Assembly (NCBI RefSeq): GCF_033446605.1
Contig: NZ_JAWQUO010000011.1
Location: 1 to 64,000 of the forward strand
DNA length: 64,000 bases
Origin: Iodobacter sp025352645
GTDB taxonomy: Bacteria > Pseudomonadota > Gammaproteobacteria > Burkholderiales > Chitinibacteraceae
Direction of reading: 5' to 3'
A program made the translations under genes and the position numbers. The notes beneath the pieces are model-generated. The model saw only the letters and a program-made list of their open reading frames with translations, had not been told where the DNA came from and made no database searches. Of this stretch, positions 52,953 through 61,918 are shown one piece after another. How positions within the stretch are numbered: position 1 is the first letter of the stretch; every line of letters begins with the position of its first letter.

Positions 52953-53891
52953 ATGTCCAGTAATTCGACCAATTTACTTGAAAGCATTGATGCGCGAACC
53001 AAGCTGGCTGGTTCCAATAAAATGGAAATCCTGCTGTTTACCCTAGGAACGCGTGAAATATTTGGTATCAATGTTTTTAAAGTTCGCGAAGTATCTCAAA
53101 CACCAAAAATTACCAAGACCCCAAATATGCCCTTAGGTGTTGAAGGCGTACTTTCTTTGCGTGGTAATATCATCCCCGTTATTGCACTAGCCAAATTTGT
53201 AGCTACACAAGAAACGCCTTCGGCAGAAGCCACCAGCACGATGATTGTGACTGAGTTTTCAAAGCATACCCAAGCCTTCCTTGTTCATGAAGTGGATCGT
53301 ATTATTCGCGTTGATTGGGATAAGGTTCGTGCGCCAGAAACCATGCTCGCGGGCAATCAACAGCTCATTACGGCCCTGACCGAATTGCCTGATGGCAAAC
53401 TTGTATCGATATTAGATGTAGAACAAATCCTAGCCAGTGTGATTGGCGAACCTATTATTCCAGATTTACAAAAAGCGGCGATTAACCCTGAAACATTTAT
53501 GTTTTTTGTGGATGATTCAATGGTTGCCCGTAAAGAAATTATTAGCGTGCTTGATAAAATTGGCGTGAAGTATCACCAAGCTAATAATGGCCGTGAAGCA
53601 TGGGATAAGCTGCAAAACTTGGCGAATCGTGCCACACATGACGGTGAACGACTGCGCGACAAACTCAAAATGATTTTAGTAGATGCTGAAATGCCAGAGA
53701 TGGACGGCTATGTATTAACTAAGCATATTAAGTCTGACTCTCGCTTCCAAGGTATTCCTATTGTGATGCATTCATCTTTATCTTCAAATGCGAACAGGGC
53801 GATGGGAAGCAGCGTTGGTGTCGACGCTTATGTGGCAAAATTCGACCCCGTCATTCTAGCCGACACAATCACCCCTCTGCTGGTTGGTTGA
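52953..53891 (+). CDS. cheV: Chemotaxis adaptor-receiver CheV (second copy)
   Basis: The 312-residue paralogue of the preceding gene has the same two-domain plan. It has ILLFTLGTREIFGINVFKVREV and VLSLRGNIIPVIAL in the CheW part, and ILVDAEMPEMDGYVLTKHI with the phospho-Asp in the receiver. About half of the residues agree with copy one by eye, so the tandem duplication is old. AGAGGTGA precedes the ATG. Confidence 0.93.
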   Translation: MSSNSTNLLESIDARTKLAGSNKMEILLFTLGTREIFGINVFKVREVSQTPKITKTPNMPLGVEGVLSLRGNIIPVIALAKFVATQETPSAEATSTMIVTEFSKHTQAFLVHEVDRIIRVDWDKVRAPETMLAGNQQLITALTELPDGKLVSILDVEQILASVIGEPIIPDLQKAAINPETFMFFVDDSMVARKEIISVLDKIGVKYHQANNGREAWDKLQNLANRATHDGERLRDKLKMILVDAEMPEMDGYVLTKHIKSDSRFQGIPIVMHSSLSSNANRAMGSSVGVDAYVAKFDPVILADTITPLLVG

Positions 53892-53948
53892 GATCGGTTT
53901 TATAAAAACAAGCCGTTTACAAAGAGTGTAAACGACATGGAGTAGCAT

Positions 53949-54338
53949 ATGGCAGATAGCAACCTGCGTATTTTAGTGGTGGATGATTTTTCCACAATGC
54001 GCCGTATTGTTCGTAACCTTTTGAAAGAACTTGGCTTCTCCAACGTTGACGAGGCAGAAGATGGCCAAGTTGCTTTGCATAAGCTAAAAAATGGCTCTTT
54101 CGAATTTGTGGTTACCGATTGGAATATGCCTAATATGACTGGCATTGAGCTGCTACGTGCAATCCGCGCCGATGCTCAGCTCAAGCACTTGCCCGTCATG
54201 ATGGTGACAGCCGAGGCAAAAAAAGAAAACATTATTGAAGCGGCTACCGCTGGCGCAAATGGCTACATCGTAAAACCATTCACAGCTGCCACATTGGATG
54301 AAAAACTGAAAAAAGTTTTCGCCAATATGAGCAAGTAG
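53949..54338 (+). CDS. cheY: Chemotaxis response regulator CheY (set 2)
   Basis: The 129-residue receiver protein has ILVVDDFSTMRRIVRNLLKE, the phospho-Asp in FVVTDWNMPNMTGIEL, MVTAEAKKENI and YIVKPFTAATL. This is the motor-binding CheY type of E. coli and Pseudomonas. It is adjacent to cheZ, so this CheY is the one expected to control flagellar rotation. Confidence 0.95.
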   Translation: MADSNLRILVVDDFSTMRRIVRNLLKELGFSNVDEAEDGQVALHKLKNGSFEFVVTDWNMPNMTGIELLRAIRADAQLKHLPVMMVTAEAKKENIIEAATAGANGYIVKPFTAATLDEKLKKVFANMSK

Positions 54339-54371
54339 AACAAGAACCTGACAGACGCACAGGAGGCGACT

Positions 54372-55175
54372 GTGAACGATCATGCCCTAAATAGCGGAGA
54401 TTCCGCAGACCTAGAAGCGCTATTCGATAGTATCGTTCATTCCTCTCAGGATAGTGAACCGGCAGCACCTGCACCAGCCCCGGCTGAAGTTAGCCCACTG
54501 GCAGCAAGTAGTCATCCGGTCGCACTTACTGCTGAAGAAATGAACGATCCTGCTCGCGCTATGTTTTCACACATTGGGCAGCTAACACGAAAATTGCACG
54601 ACACCCTTAAAGAACTTGGCTTAGATAAATCACTAGAAAAAGCTGCAACCGACATCCCCGATGCGCGTGACCGGCTATCTTATATTGCGACCTTAACCGA
54701 GCAAGCGGCAGATCGAACCCTCAATGCCCTTGATGCTGCTAAACCCATCCAAGATAAAATCAGTGATGATGCAAAAGCACTCGGTACGCAATGGGATAAG
54801 CTTTTAGCTAACCAGCTATCTGTTGATGAATTTAAAGCCTTGGTTGAAAAGACCAGAACACACTTGAGCGATACCGTAACAGGCTCAGATCAAGTGAGCA
54901 GTAAGATGTTAGAAATCATGATGGCTCAAGATTTCCAAGATCTCACTGGGCAAGTGATCAAAAAAGTACTGGATATGTCCAAGCAAATGGAAGCTCATCT
55001 CATGGACTTCTTGCTGATGTTCTCTCCGCAAGGCACCGTCGTTCGGCACGATGGTGTAAAAGTAGATGACGATGCCTCCTTACTCAATGGCCCCGTTATC
55101 AATCCAGAAGGCCGCACGGATGTGGTTACCAATCAAGGGCAAGTTGACGATTTGCTTGAGAGCTTGGGTTTCTAA
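54372..55175 (+). CDS. cheZ: CheY phosphatase CheZ
   Basis: The 267-residue helical protein has the catalytic segment MMAQDFQDLTGQVIKKVLD (active Gln and Asp) near residue 180. The C-terminal CheY-binding peptide VDDLLESLGF is present. Start is GTG behind AGGAGGCGACT. Residues 20-50 are Ala/Pro-rich. It lies between cheY and cheA of set 2. Confidence 0.93.
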   Translation: MNDHALNSGDSADLEALFDSIVHSSQDSEPAAPAPAPAEVSPLAASSHPVALTAEEMNDPARAMFSHIGQLTRKLHDTLKELGLDKSLEKAATDIPDARDRLSYIATLTEQAADRTLNALDAAKPIQDKISDDAKALGTQWDKLLANQLSVDEFKALVEKTRTHLSDTVTGSDQVSSKMLEIMMAQDFQDLTGQVIKKVLDMSKQMEAHLMDFLLMFSPQGTVVRHDGVKVDDDASLLNGPVINPEGRTDVVTNQGQVDDLLESLGF

Positions 55176-55218
55176 GCCACTATTTAATTGAAAGAACGCA
55201 ACCTTTGGGGGAGCGAAG

Positions 55219-57129
55219 ATGAGCACTGACTTTGGCGGCATGGAAGACCTGCTGCAAGATTTTTTAACAGAAGCGTCTGAGCTCCTGTCTGAAGTAGACA
55301 ATAAACTCGTTGAACTTGAAAAAAGGCCCAACGACAAAAATCTACTGAACGATATTTTCAGGGGTTTTCACACCATTAAAGGTGGGGCAGGCTTTCTTAA
55401 TGTTGATGCCATGGTTCGCCTATGTCATCGCACAGAAAATCTATTTGATAAACTGCGTACTTTAGAGCTAGTTCTTACTCCAGAGATCATGGATACCATA
55501 ATGGCCGCAACTGGCATTGTGCGTGACATGTTTGGTGCACTAGCAAAAGGCGCTTTGCCTGCTAATGCGCCAGAAGAGTTAATCGCAGCACTGGATGCCG
55601 TGCTCGAAGGGCGGCCCTTAGAAACGGTTGTTGCCCATATTGCCGCACCAGCGCCAAGCCCTACTCCAGCAGCCGCCATACCGACTCACGGCCCTGATTG
55701 GGATACGTTATATAATGCCTTACTTGGCATACAAAGCGCTCCTAGTTCCGTCATGGCCGCAGTTGCTACACCTATTAATAATGAAACACAGCATGGACCT
55801 GCAGCCATGGAACACGTTGTTACTGATCCAATGAATAGCTTAAAGCCAGCACCGGTAAAAGCTGCGGTTGCCGCTCCTCAGCAGCAACAACAGCAACAGG
55901 TTGCGGCGGCTCCGCAAGAAGCCACGATCCGTATTGATACCGTACGGCTGGATCAAGTGCTTAACTTATCCGGTGAAATTGGCCTAACCAAAAACCGTCT
56001 AACTACGCTACGCACCGATATTATGGCGGGCAAGATGGATAGCAACACCTTAAAAGCGATGGATGAGGCTATTAGCCAACTTGATCTCTTGGTGGGTGAT
56101 TTGCAAAATGCGGTTATGAAAACACGTATGCAGCCTATTGGCCGCTTATTTCAAAAATACCCCCGTTTAGCACGCGATTTAGCACGCCAACTTGGTAAAG
56201 ACGTTGAGCTAGTCATTTCTGGTGAAGAAACCGAACTAGATAAAACCATGCTTGAAGACTTGAACGATCCACTCGTTCACTTGGTGCGTAATGCGGTTGA
56301 TCATGGTATCGAAACCATGGAAGACCGTAAAACCAGCGGCAAGCCAGCCAAAGCGATTGTTGAGCTATCCGCCACGCAAGTTGGCGACCATATTCTGATC
56401 GCGATTACGGATGATGGCCGAGGGATGCGCCCCGATGTGATCCGTAAAAAAGCGGTTGAAAAAGGTTTGATTGATGTCGAAACGGCCAATAGCCTAGACG
56501 ACAAACAAAGTTTGCAACTCATCTTTATGCCTGGTTTTTCAACCAAAGACCAAGTTTCCAGTGTATCTGGCCGTGGTGTGGGTATGGATGTGGTTAAAAC
56601 CAATATCCAGCGCCTTAATGGCCGTATTGATATTCAATCAGTCGTTGGCGAAGGCTCACGCTTCACCATTTCTCTGCCACTCACCTTGGCCATTCTACCG
56701 GTACTGGTTGTGCGCGTTTGTGATCAGCCATTTGCAGTGCCACTGGCTATGGTGCGTGAAATCATCCCAATTCGGCATGAGCAAATCCAAGAAGTATCTG
56801 GCCGCGCCACGATTGTGGTTCGCGACGAAATACTCTCGGTACGCTCATTGGCCAGCCTACTCGGCTGGGAAGAAGTACAACTTCCGCAGTTTGGTGTATT
56901 GATGCAATCTGCTGAGCATTCCTTTATCTTGGCCGTAGATAGCTTTATTGGCCGTGATGATGTGGTAATTAAACCACTACAAAATATTCGCCCTAAAGGT
57001 GTTGCAGGTGCAACGCTATCGGGTGATGGCTCCGTCGTGCTTGTTTTAGATATGGAAGACCTGCTGGGTGCGGCAGATGCAGACAACTCTGCAATCCGTA
57101 CCTCACGCTTCCTTGAAAAAACTGAGTAA
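55219..57129 (+). CDS. cheA: Chemotaxis histidine kinase CheA (set 2)
   Basis: The 636-residue kinase has P1 with the phospho-His in IFRGFHTIKGGAGFLNVD near residue 50. A Pro/Ala-rich linker (about 140-235) includes a seven-Gln run. P3 is at about 238-300 (IRIDTVRLDQVLNLSGEIGL), the P4 ATP-binding region has HLVRNAVDHGIE, DDGRGM and GRGVGMDVVKTNI, and P5 is the CheW-like end. No P2 domain of recognisable form is present. With cheY, cheZ and the two cheV genes it forms the presumed motor-controlling set. Confidence 0.94.
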   Translation: MSTDFGGMEDLLQDFLTEASELLSEVDNKLVELEKRPNDKNLLNDIFRGFHTIKGGAGFLNVDAMVRLCHRTENLFDKLRTLELVLTPEIMDTIMAATGIVRDMFGALAKGALPANAPEELIAALDAVLEGRPLETVVAHIAAPAPSPTPAAAIPTHGPDWDTLYNALLGIQSAPSSVMAAVATPINNETQHGPAAMEHVVTDPMNSLKPAPVKAAVAAPQQQQQQQVAAAPQEATIRIDTVRLDQVLNLSGEIGLTKNRLTTLRTDIMAGKMDSNTLKAMDEAISQLDLLVGDLQNAVMKTRMQPIGRLFQKYPRLARDLARQLGKDVELVISGEETELDKTMLEDLNDPLVHLVRNAVDHGIETMEDRKTSGKPAKAIVELSATQVGDHILIAITDDGRGMRPDVIRKKAVEKGLIDVETANSLDDKQSLQLIFMPGFSTKDQVSSVSGRGVGMDVVKTNIQRLNGRIDIQSVVGEGSRFTISLPLTLAILPVLVVRVCDQPFAVPLAMVREIIPIRHEQIQEVSGRATIVVRDEILSVRSLASLLGWEEVQLPQFGVLMQSAEHSFILAVDSFIGRDDVVIKPLQNIRPKGVAGATLSGDGSVVLVLDMEDLLGAADADNSAIRTSRFLEKTE

Positions 57130-57239
57130 CTTATGCATTTGCAGCTAGGAACAATTCATAACCCTAGCTGCATACAGAACTGCTACAATTTTCCGGTGCG
57201 AATATCGCCTCGATGTCGCGTACAGGGTGTTTCCAAAAT

Positions 57240-58460
57240 ATGACGCAAGACCACGCATTTATCGGCCGCCAGCCTATCCTTAATCGCCAACAAGAAATTA
57301 TTGGCTATGAGCTGTTATTTCGACTCAACAAAGAAGCAGTTACCGCAAACTTCTCCAGTGATATGCAAGCTGGCACCAATGTACTAGTAAACACACTCAG
57401 TAATATGGGTACAGATTGGCTAGTGGGTAATAAATTAGCCTTTATTAACGTTGCTGAATCGATGTTAGAAAGTAATTTCTTGGAATTACTTCATCCAGAA
57501 CGTGTGATTTTAGAAGTGGTAGAAACCACCGAAGCTACTCCACAATTATTGGCGCGCTTGCAAAGTCTAAAAGATCAAGGCTTCTCAATTGCACTAGATG
57601 ATTTTGTGCTTACCCCACAAACAGCACCATTCTTAGAGTTTGCTGATTATATTAAACTTGATATTCAGCTATTAGGCATGGCACAAGTGCCAGCGCTCTC
57701 TAAAGAATTACGCTGCTCTAAAGCCCTACAAGTTGCAGAAAAAGTTGAAACTAAAGATGAATTCAAGCAATGCATGGATTTAGGCTTTGAATGTTTCCAA
57801 GGCTATTACTTTGCCCACCCAGAAACACTGGCGGCTAAAGTCATCAATCCATCTTATGCCAACATTCTCAATCTTTTAAATATGTTGCGTAATAATGCAG
57901 AATTAAAAGATATTGAAAATGCGCTTAAACGCGACGTTGCTTTATCTTTTAAATTATTACGTTACATTAATTCAGTTGGCTTTGGCTTATCGTGTGAGAT
58001 TCAATCGTTCCGCCATGCAGTGACTATTTTAGGCTATCAAAAGCTGTATCGCTGGCTCACGCTGCTCTTAGTTACGGCCGGTGCAGATAGTGGCTCACCC
58101 CCTGCCCTGCTTAAAACAGCCATTACTCGTGGCCGTTTAGTTGAATTACTCGGCTCGCATTTGCTGGATGGCCAAGATCGAGACAATCTATTTATTGTTG
58201 GCGTATTCTCACTACTCGACGTATTACTCGATATGCCAATGGATAAAATCTTAGAAACACTGATTTTGCCAGAGAATGTCACGGATGCCTTGATGACTCG
58301 TACGGGTATGTACGGCCCCTTCCTAGCGCTAGCAGAGGCTTGTGAAGACCCAAGCATGTCTGAGGTGCCCTTTTTGTGTGAGCAGCTACAACTCACACCT
58401 GACATGCTAAACCGCTCACACGTTCAAGCACTAAAATGGGTTGAAGAACTGGGCGTATAA
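57240..58460 (+). CDS. EAL-HDOD signalling protein with degenerate EAL motif
   Basis: The 406-residue protein has an N-terminal EAL-like domain (FIGRQPILNRQQEIIGYELLFR; VVETTEATPQLLARLQSL; IALDDFVL) and a C-terminal HDOD domain (about 200-400; LLRYINSVGFGLSCEIQSFRHAV). The catalytic EAL signature is replaced by ELL (YELLFR), and other metal residues are not obvious, so c-di-GMP hydrolysis is unlikely. Similar YuxH/CdgJ-type proteins affect motility. It follows cheA by about 110 bases and ends in a strong terminator. The start is uncertain; an ATG nine codons earlier at 57213 is possible. Confidence 0.85.
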   Translation: MTQDHAFIGRQPILNRQQEIIGYELLFRLNKEAVTANFSSDMQAGTNVLVNTLSNMGTDWLVGNKLAFINVAESMLESNFLELLHPERVILEVVETTEATPQLLARLQSLKDQGFSIALDDFVLTPQTAPFLEFADYIKLDIQLLGMAQVPALSKELRCSKALQVAEKVETKDEFKQCMDLGFECFQGYYFAHPETLAAKVINPSYANILNLLNMLRNNAELKDIENALKRDVALSFKLLRYINSVGFGLSCEIQSFRHAVTILGYQKLYRWLTLLLVTAGADSGSPPALLKTAITRGRLVELLGSHLLDGQDRDNLFIVGVFSLLDVLLDMPMDKILETLILPENVTDALMTRTGMYGPFLALAEACEDPSMSEVPFLCEQLQLTPDMLNRSHVQALKWVEELGV

Positions 58461-58473
58461 GCCATTTTTTAGC

Positions 58474-58503
58474 AAAAAAAAAGCCGCTAGATGCGGCTTT
58501 TTT
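58474..58503. terminator. Bidirectional intrinsic terminator between EAL-HDOD gene and adk
   Basis: AGCCGC/GCGGCT stem with a TAGAT loop, nine A residues on one side and six T residues on the other. It serves converging transcripts on both strands. Confidence 0.92.
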
Positions 58504-58528
58504 CACAACTTAAACGCAATTGAGATTA

Positions 58529-59182
58529 CTAGCCCAAAGCGACAAAGAGCTGATCACGAATCACTTCAACTTGGCCTACGCCATTTACTTTTACGTATTT
58601 AGGCGCAGTAGCATCGCCGCTGGCGGCCATTTCACCGTAGTAGCCAACCAATACTTCTGTTTGCTCATGATAAACAGCCAAGCGCTTTTTAACGGTTTCT
58701 TCTTCGTCATCGGCACGCTGAATTAGCTCTTCACCCGTTACATCGTCCACGCCTTCAGTCTTAGGCGGATTAAATTTAACATGGTAAGTACGACCAGAGG
58801 CAACGTGAACACGGCGGCCAGCCATGCGATCAACGATAGCTTCATCAGGCACATCAATTTCTACCACGTAATCAATCACCACACCGGCTTCTTTCATGGC
58901 GTCTGCTTGTGGCACTGTGCGTGGAAAGCCATCAAACAAAAAGCCATTGGCGCAATCTGCATCCGTAATGCGCTCTTTAACTAAGCCAATAATGATGTCA
59001 TCACGAACCAAGCCGCCCGCATCCATAATTGATTTAGCTTCTAAACCAAGCGGAGTGCCTGCTTTAACTGCAGCGCGCAACATATCGCCAGTGGAAATTT
59101 GCGGGATATTATATTTTTCTTTGATGTAAGTCGCTTGCGTGCCCTTACCGGCGCCTGGTGCACCCAAAAGAATAAGTCTCAT
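58529..59182 (-). CDS. adk: Adenylate kinase
   Basis: The 217-residue nucleotide kinase (ATP + AMP to 2 ADP) has the P-loop LILLGAPGAGKGTQATYI at the start. GFLFDGFPRTVPQADAM and the long LID form (GRRVHVASGRTYHVKFNPP) are present without zinc cysteines. It is last in the lpxK-side cluster, 31 bases after kdsB. Confidence 0.96.
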   Translation of the reverse strand: MRLILLGAPGAGKGTQATYIKEKYNIPQISTGDMLRAAVKAGTPLGLEAKSIMDAGGLVRDDIIIGLVKERITDADCANGFLFDGFPRTVPQADAMKEAGVVIDYVVEIDVPDEAIVDRMAGRRVHVASGRTYHVKFNPPKTEGVDDVTGEELIQRADDEEETVKKRLAVYHEQTEVLVGYYGEMAASGDATAPKYVKVNGVGQVEVIRDQLFVALG

Positions 59183-59213
59183 TGTTTTTCCCTAGTGGTT
59201 AATATATTTTAAA

Positions 59214-59978
59214 TTATGATAATTGACTAAATACGGTTCGCACTCGCGCTAAATCTTCTGGCGTATCGACTCCGGCCACTGGTGCATGGGCGGTAATATG
59301 CACACCAATAGCGTAACCATGCCACAGCACGCGCAGTTGTTCCAGCGCTTCAATCGATTCGATGTAGGATGGCGACAGTTCTCGGTAAGTGCGTAGGAAT
59401 CCAGCGCGATAGCCGTAGATACCAATATGCCGCAAGGGCATCAATTCTGGGGGCAGTACCGAGCGATCACGCATAAAGGCATCACGTGGCCATGGAATAG
59501 GTGCACGGCTAAAATACATGGCGCGCTGTTTGGCATCTAAAACCACTTTGACGACATTTGGGTTAGCAAAATCAGCCGCATTATCAATGCTGTGGCAAGC
59601 GGTGGACATCGCAAGGCTAGCGTCTTCAATCAGCTTTGCCGCCACCGCATCAATCAAGCTTGGATCAATCAATGGCTCATCGCCCTGCACATTTACCACT
59701 ACGGCATCATCGCTTAAACCCAGCAAGTCCACCATTTCAGCGAGGCGATCCGTGCCACTTGGGTGATCATCCCGCGTTAAAATGGCGCGATAACCGGCAG
59801 CCTCAACCGCAGCTTTAATTTGCTCATCATCTGTAGCTACGCACACTAAGCTTGCCGAGGATTTAAGCACCTGCTCAATCACCCTTACCACCATCGGCTT
59901 ACCACCAATATCGGCCAGCGGCTTATTGGGTAGGCGGGTGGATTTGAGCCGTGCAGGGATCAGTGCAACAAAACTCAC
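59214..59978 (-). CDS. kdsB: CMP-KDO synthetase (3-deoxy-manno-octulosonate cytidylyltransferase)
   Basis: The 254-residue enzyme activates KDO for lipopolysaccharide inner-core synthesis. It starts FVALIPARLKSTRLPNKPLADIGGKPMV and has VVNVQGDEPLIDP and the GIYGYRAGFLRTY segment. It overlaps the small Trm112-like gene by four bases (ATGA). Confidence 0.96.
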   Translation of the reverse strand: MSFVALIPARLKSTRLPNKPLADIGGKPMVVRVIEQVLKSSASLVCVATDDEQIKAAVEAAGYRAILTRDDHPSGTDRLAEMVDLLGLSDDAVVVNVQGDEPLIDPSLIDAVAAKLIEDASLAMSTACHSIDNAADFANPNVVKVVLDAKQRAMYFSRAPIPWPRDAFMRDRSVLPPELMPLRHIGIYGYRAGFLRTYRELSPSYIESIEALEQLRVLWHGYAIGVHITAHAPVAGVDTPEDLARVRTVFSQLS

Positions 59979-60157
59979 CGCACTTCTTCCGTAGCAGCAA
60001 GCTCACGCGCTTCAACTTGCAACATCACAGGGATGCCGTCTTTAATCGCATAGGCTAAGCGATCGGCTTTGCAAATCAATTCTTGTTGGCTTTTTTCATA
60101 AGTCAGCGGGCCTTTGCAGACTGGGCAGACTAAAATTTCTAATAACTTTGCATCCAT
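59975..60157 (-). CDS. Trm112-like/UPF0434 small protein (YcaR family)
   Basis: The 60-residue protein has LLEILVCPVCKGPLTYEK (two of the family's cysteines), CKADRLAYAIKDGIPVML after it, and a short acidic tail. The UPF0434/Trm112 family lies between lpxK and kdsB in many proteobacteria, as here apart from a MITE. Its role is not established in bacteria. The 326-bp gap to lpxK holds the second MITE. Confidence 0.9.
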   Translation of the reverse strand: MDAKLLEILVCPVCKGPLTYEKSQQELICKADRLAYAIKDGIPVMLQVEARELAATEEVR

Positions 60158-60297
60158 TTGGCATTCTCTCGCTATTTATCGATGAAGTGAGCTATTTGAT
60201 GGCGAGATTTAACTCGCTTAGTGATAGCGCACAAACCTTACCGTGATCATGATTGAAATGCTTGCGCTAGGGCCAGCATCCGCCAGGTAAAAGGCTA

Positions 60298-60463
60298 CCT
60301 GACTATGCCTCTTGCCCAATCTCATTATAAATATCGTAGGACGGGTGAAACCCGCGGGCTTATTCAGCATTGCTCGCGGGTTTCACCCGCCCTACAAACT
60401 CCAAAACCAAGCACTCAATAAATCCATCTACACAGAGTCCATTGGGCAAGAGACATAATCAGG
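60298..60463. mobile_element. MITE copy 2, 166 bp, with perfect 8-bp target duplication
   Basis: AAAGGCTA is repeated exactly at 60290-60297 and 60464-60471. Terminal inverted repeats CCTGACTATGCCTCTTGCCC and (read inward) CCTGATTATGTCTCTTGCCC match the IS end at 122 and the first MITE at 5715-5880. The centre holds a hairpin GGGTGAAACCCGCG/CGCGGGTTTCACCC. The clean duplication suggests a recent insertion, between the Trm112-like gene and lpxK. Confidence 0.92.
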
Positions 60464-60483
60464 AAAGGCTATGAAATTTGCAA

Positions 60484-61461
60484 TTACCGCGTACTGAGCA
60501 AACTCATTTTGTGACCTAGCCAGCTAGCCAAGTCGGGCGTTAAGCTTGCGCTTACCGGCAAAACCCAGATTCTAACATCAGAGAGGCCTGCTAGCTTCAC
60601 TGCATCTTTTTCTGTAACCAGAATAATGTCGGCATCAGGTAAGTCTTGGGGGCTAAATTGATGATGATCGGCAAAAGCGTGCTCGGTAAATTCTAAGCCG
60701 AGCGCTGTTAAAGTATTAAAAAAGCGCTGCGGATTGCCGATTCCACATACGGCAGCAAGACGTTTACCCTGCCAGGATTGCTGCGTAGCGCCGCTTAAAG
60801 AATAAAAATCTGCAGGCAGTAAAGACATCTGAAAGCATTCACTCTCCAGTAATAAGCGCTCAACCCCATTTACCACCACCGCGTCCACCGTTTTTAGCCG
60901 TGCTACAGGCTCCCGCAAAGGCCCCGCAGGAAGCAATACCCCATTACCAAAGCCGCGTGCACCATCAACTACACAAAGCTCTAAATCGCGCTGCAAGCGG
61001 TAATGCTGCAAGCCATCATCACAGAGCAAAACATTCACCTCTGGATGTGCAGCCAAAAGTGCCGCGCCTGCGGCAGCACGATCAGCAAAAACATAAACCG
61101 GCACAGCAGTGGCTTTGACTAATAAAATAGGCTCATCGCCGCTTTGAGCGGGATCGCTATCTTCAGTCACAGCAAGCGGGACAAGCGTCTTGCCACCATA
61201 GCCACGCGAAATAATGCCAGGAGAAAACCCCTGAGCCAGCAAGCTCTGGGCTAGATAAATAGTCAGTGGTGTTTTACCGGTGCCACCTACCGTAATATTG
61301 CCAACCACAATCACTGGCACTGGCAAGCGCACGCTTTGCTTTAACCCCAAGGCAAACAAAGCGCGACGCCCAACCCCTAGCCCCGCAAACAAAATTGAGA
61401 GCGGGCGCAATAGGTAGGAGAGGGGATGGTGAGGCGTGTACCAGATACGATCAAGCAGCAT
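60484..61461 (-). CDS. lpxK: Tetraacyldisaccharide 4'-kinase (lipid A kinase)
   Basis: The 325-residue enzyme phosphorylates the 4' position of the lipid A precursor at the inner membrane. It has an N-terminal amphipathic/hydrophobic stretch (LSYLLRPLSILFAGLGV), Walker A VIVVGNITVGGTGKTPLTIY near residue 55, DDGLQHYRLQRDLEL and IILVTEKDAVKL. It lies 32 bases after exbD. The stop is 20 bases from the end of the inserted MITE. Confidence 0.93.
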   Translation of the reverse strand: MLLDRIWYTPHHPLSYLLRPLSILFAGLGVGRRALFALGLKQSVRLPVPVIVVGNITVGGTGKTPLTIYLAQSLLAQGFSPGIISRGYGGKTLVPLAVTEDSDPAQSGDEPILLVKATAVPVYVFADRAAAGAALLAAHPEVNVLLCDDGLQHYRLQRDLELCVVDGARGFGNGVLLPAGPLREPVARLKTVDAVVVNGVERLLLESECFQMSLLPADFYSLSGATQQSWQGKRLAAVCGIGNPQRFFNTLTALGLEFTEHAFADHHQFSPQDLPDADIILVTEKDAVKLAGLSDVRIWVLPVSASLTPDLASWLGHKMSLLSTR

Positions 61462-61493
61462 CGGCCCGCCTCACTTGAATTGCAATAAACCAC

Positions 61494-61916
61494 TTACTTT
61501 GCATTCGTCTGCGTAGCAAAGGTCAACTTGCCATAGCCCGCAATGCGTGCGGCTTCCATCACGTTAACAACGGTTTGGTGAGCGCTTTGTGCATCAGCAT
61601 TAATGATAATCATCGGGTCTGCTGTAGCCCCCGCAGCACGGCGTAATAGCAGGGCAAAATCATCGGCCGTACTAAAGGTGGCCGCATTGCCATTGACGCT
61701 GTATTGGCCATTGGCTGAAATCGCCACATTGATAGACTGCGGCTGTTTATCCGGTGATTTTTCTGCATCTGCCGTAGGCAAGGTGATTTTTAGCTCCGCA
61801 AACTTGGAATAAGTTGTGGTTGCCATCAGAAAAATCAAAATCACCAAGAGCACGTCAATCAACGGTACAAAGTTAATTTCTGGCTCTTCACGATTACGCC
61901 CTTTACGAAAATTCAT
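61494..61916 (-). CDS. exbD: ExbD/TolR-family energy transducer
   Basis: The 140-residue protein has one membrane helix at about 18-38, with INFVPLIDVLLVILIFLMA containing the conserved Asp near residue 25. A periplasmic domain follows. With ExbB it harnesses the proton gradient for TonB or an outer-membrane partner. Overlap or spacing with exbB is only two bases. Confidence 0.9.
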   Translation of the reverse strand: MNFRKGRNREEPEINFVPLIDVLLVILIFLMATTTYSKFAELKITLPTADAEKSPDKQPQSINVAISANGQYSVNGNAATFSTADDFALLLRRAAGATADPMIIINADAQSAHQTVVNVMEAARIAGYGKLTFATQTNAK

Positions 61917-61918
61917 AA

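Noticed and set aside
55880..55905. Glutamine run in the second CheA as a notable repeat
   Set aside because: Seven glutamines of mixed CAG/CAA codons in a disordered linker are common and not informative alone.
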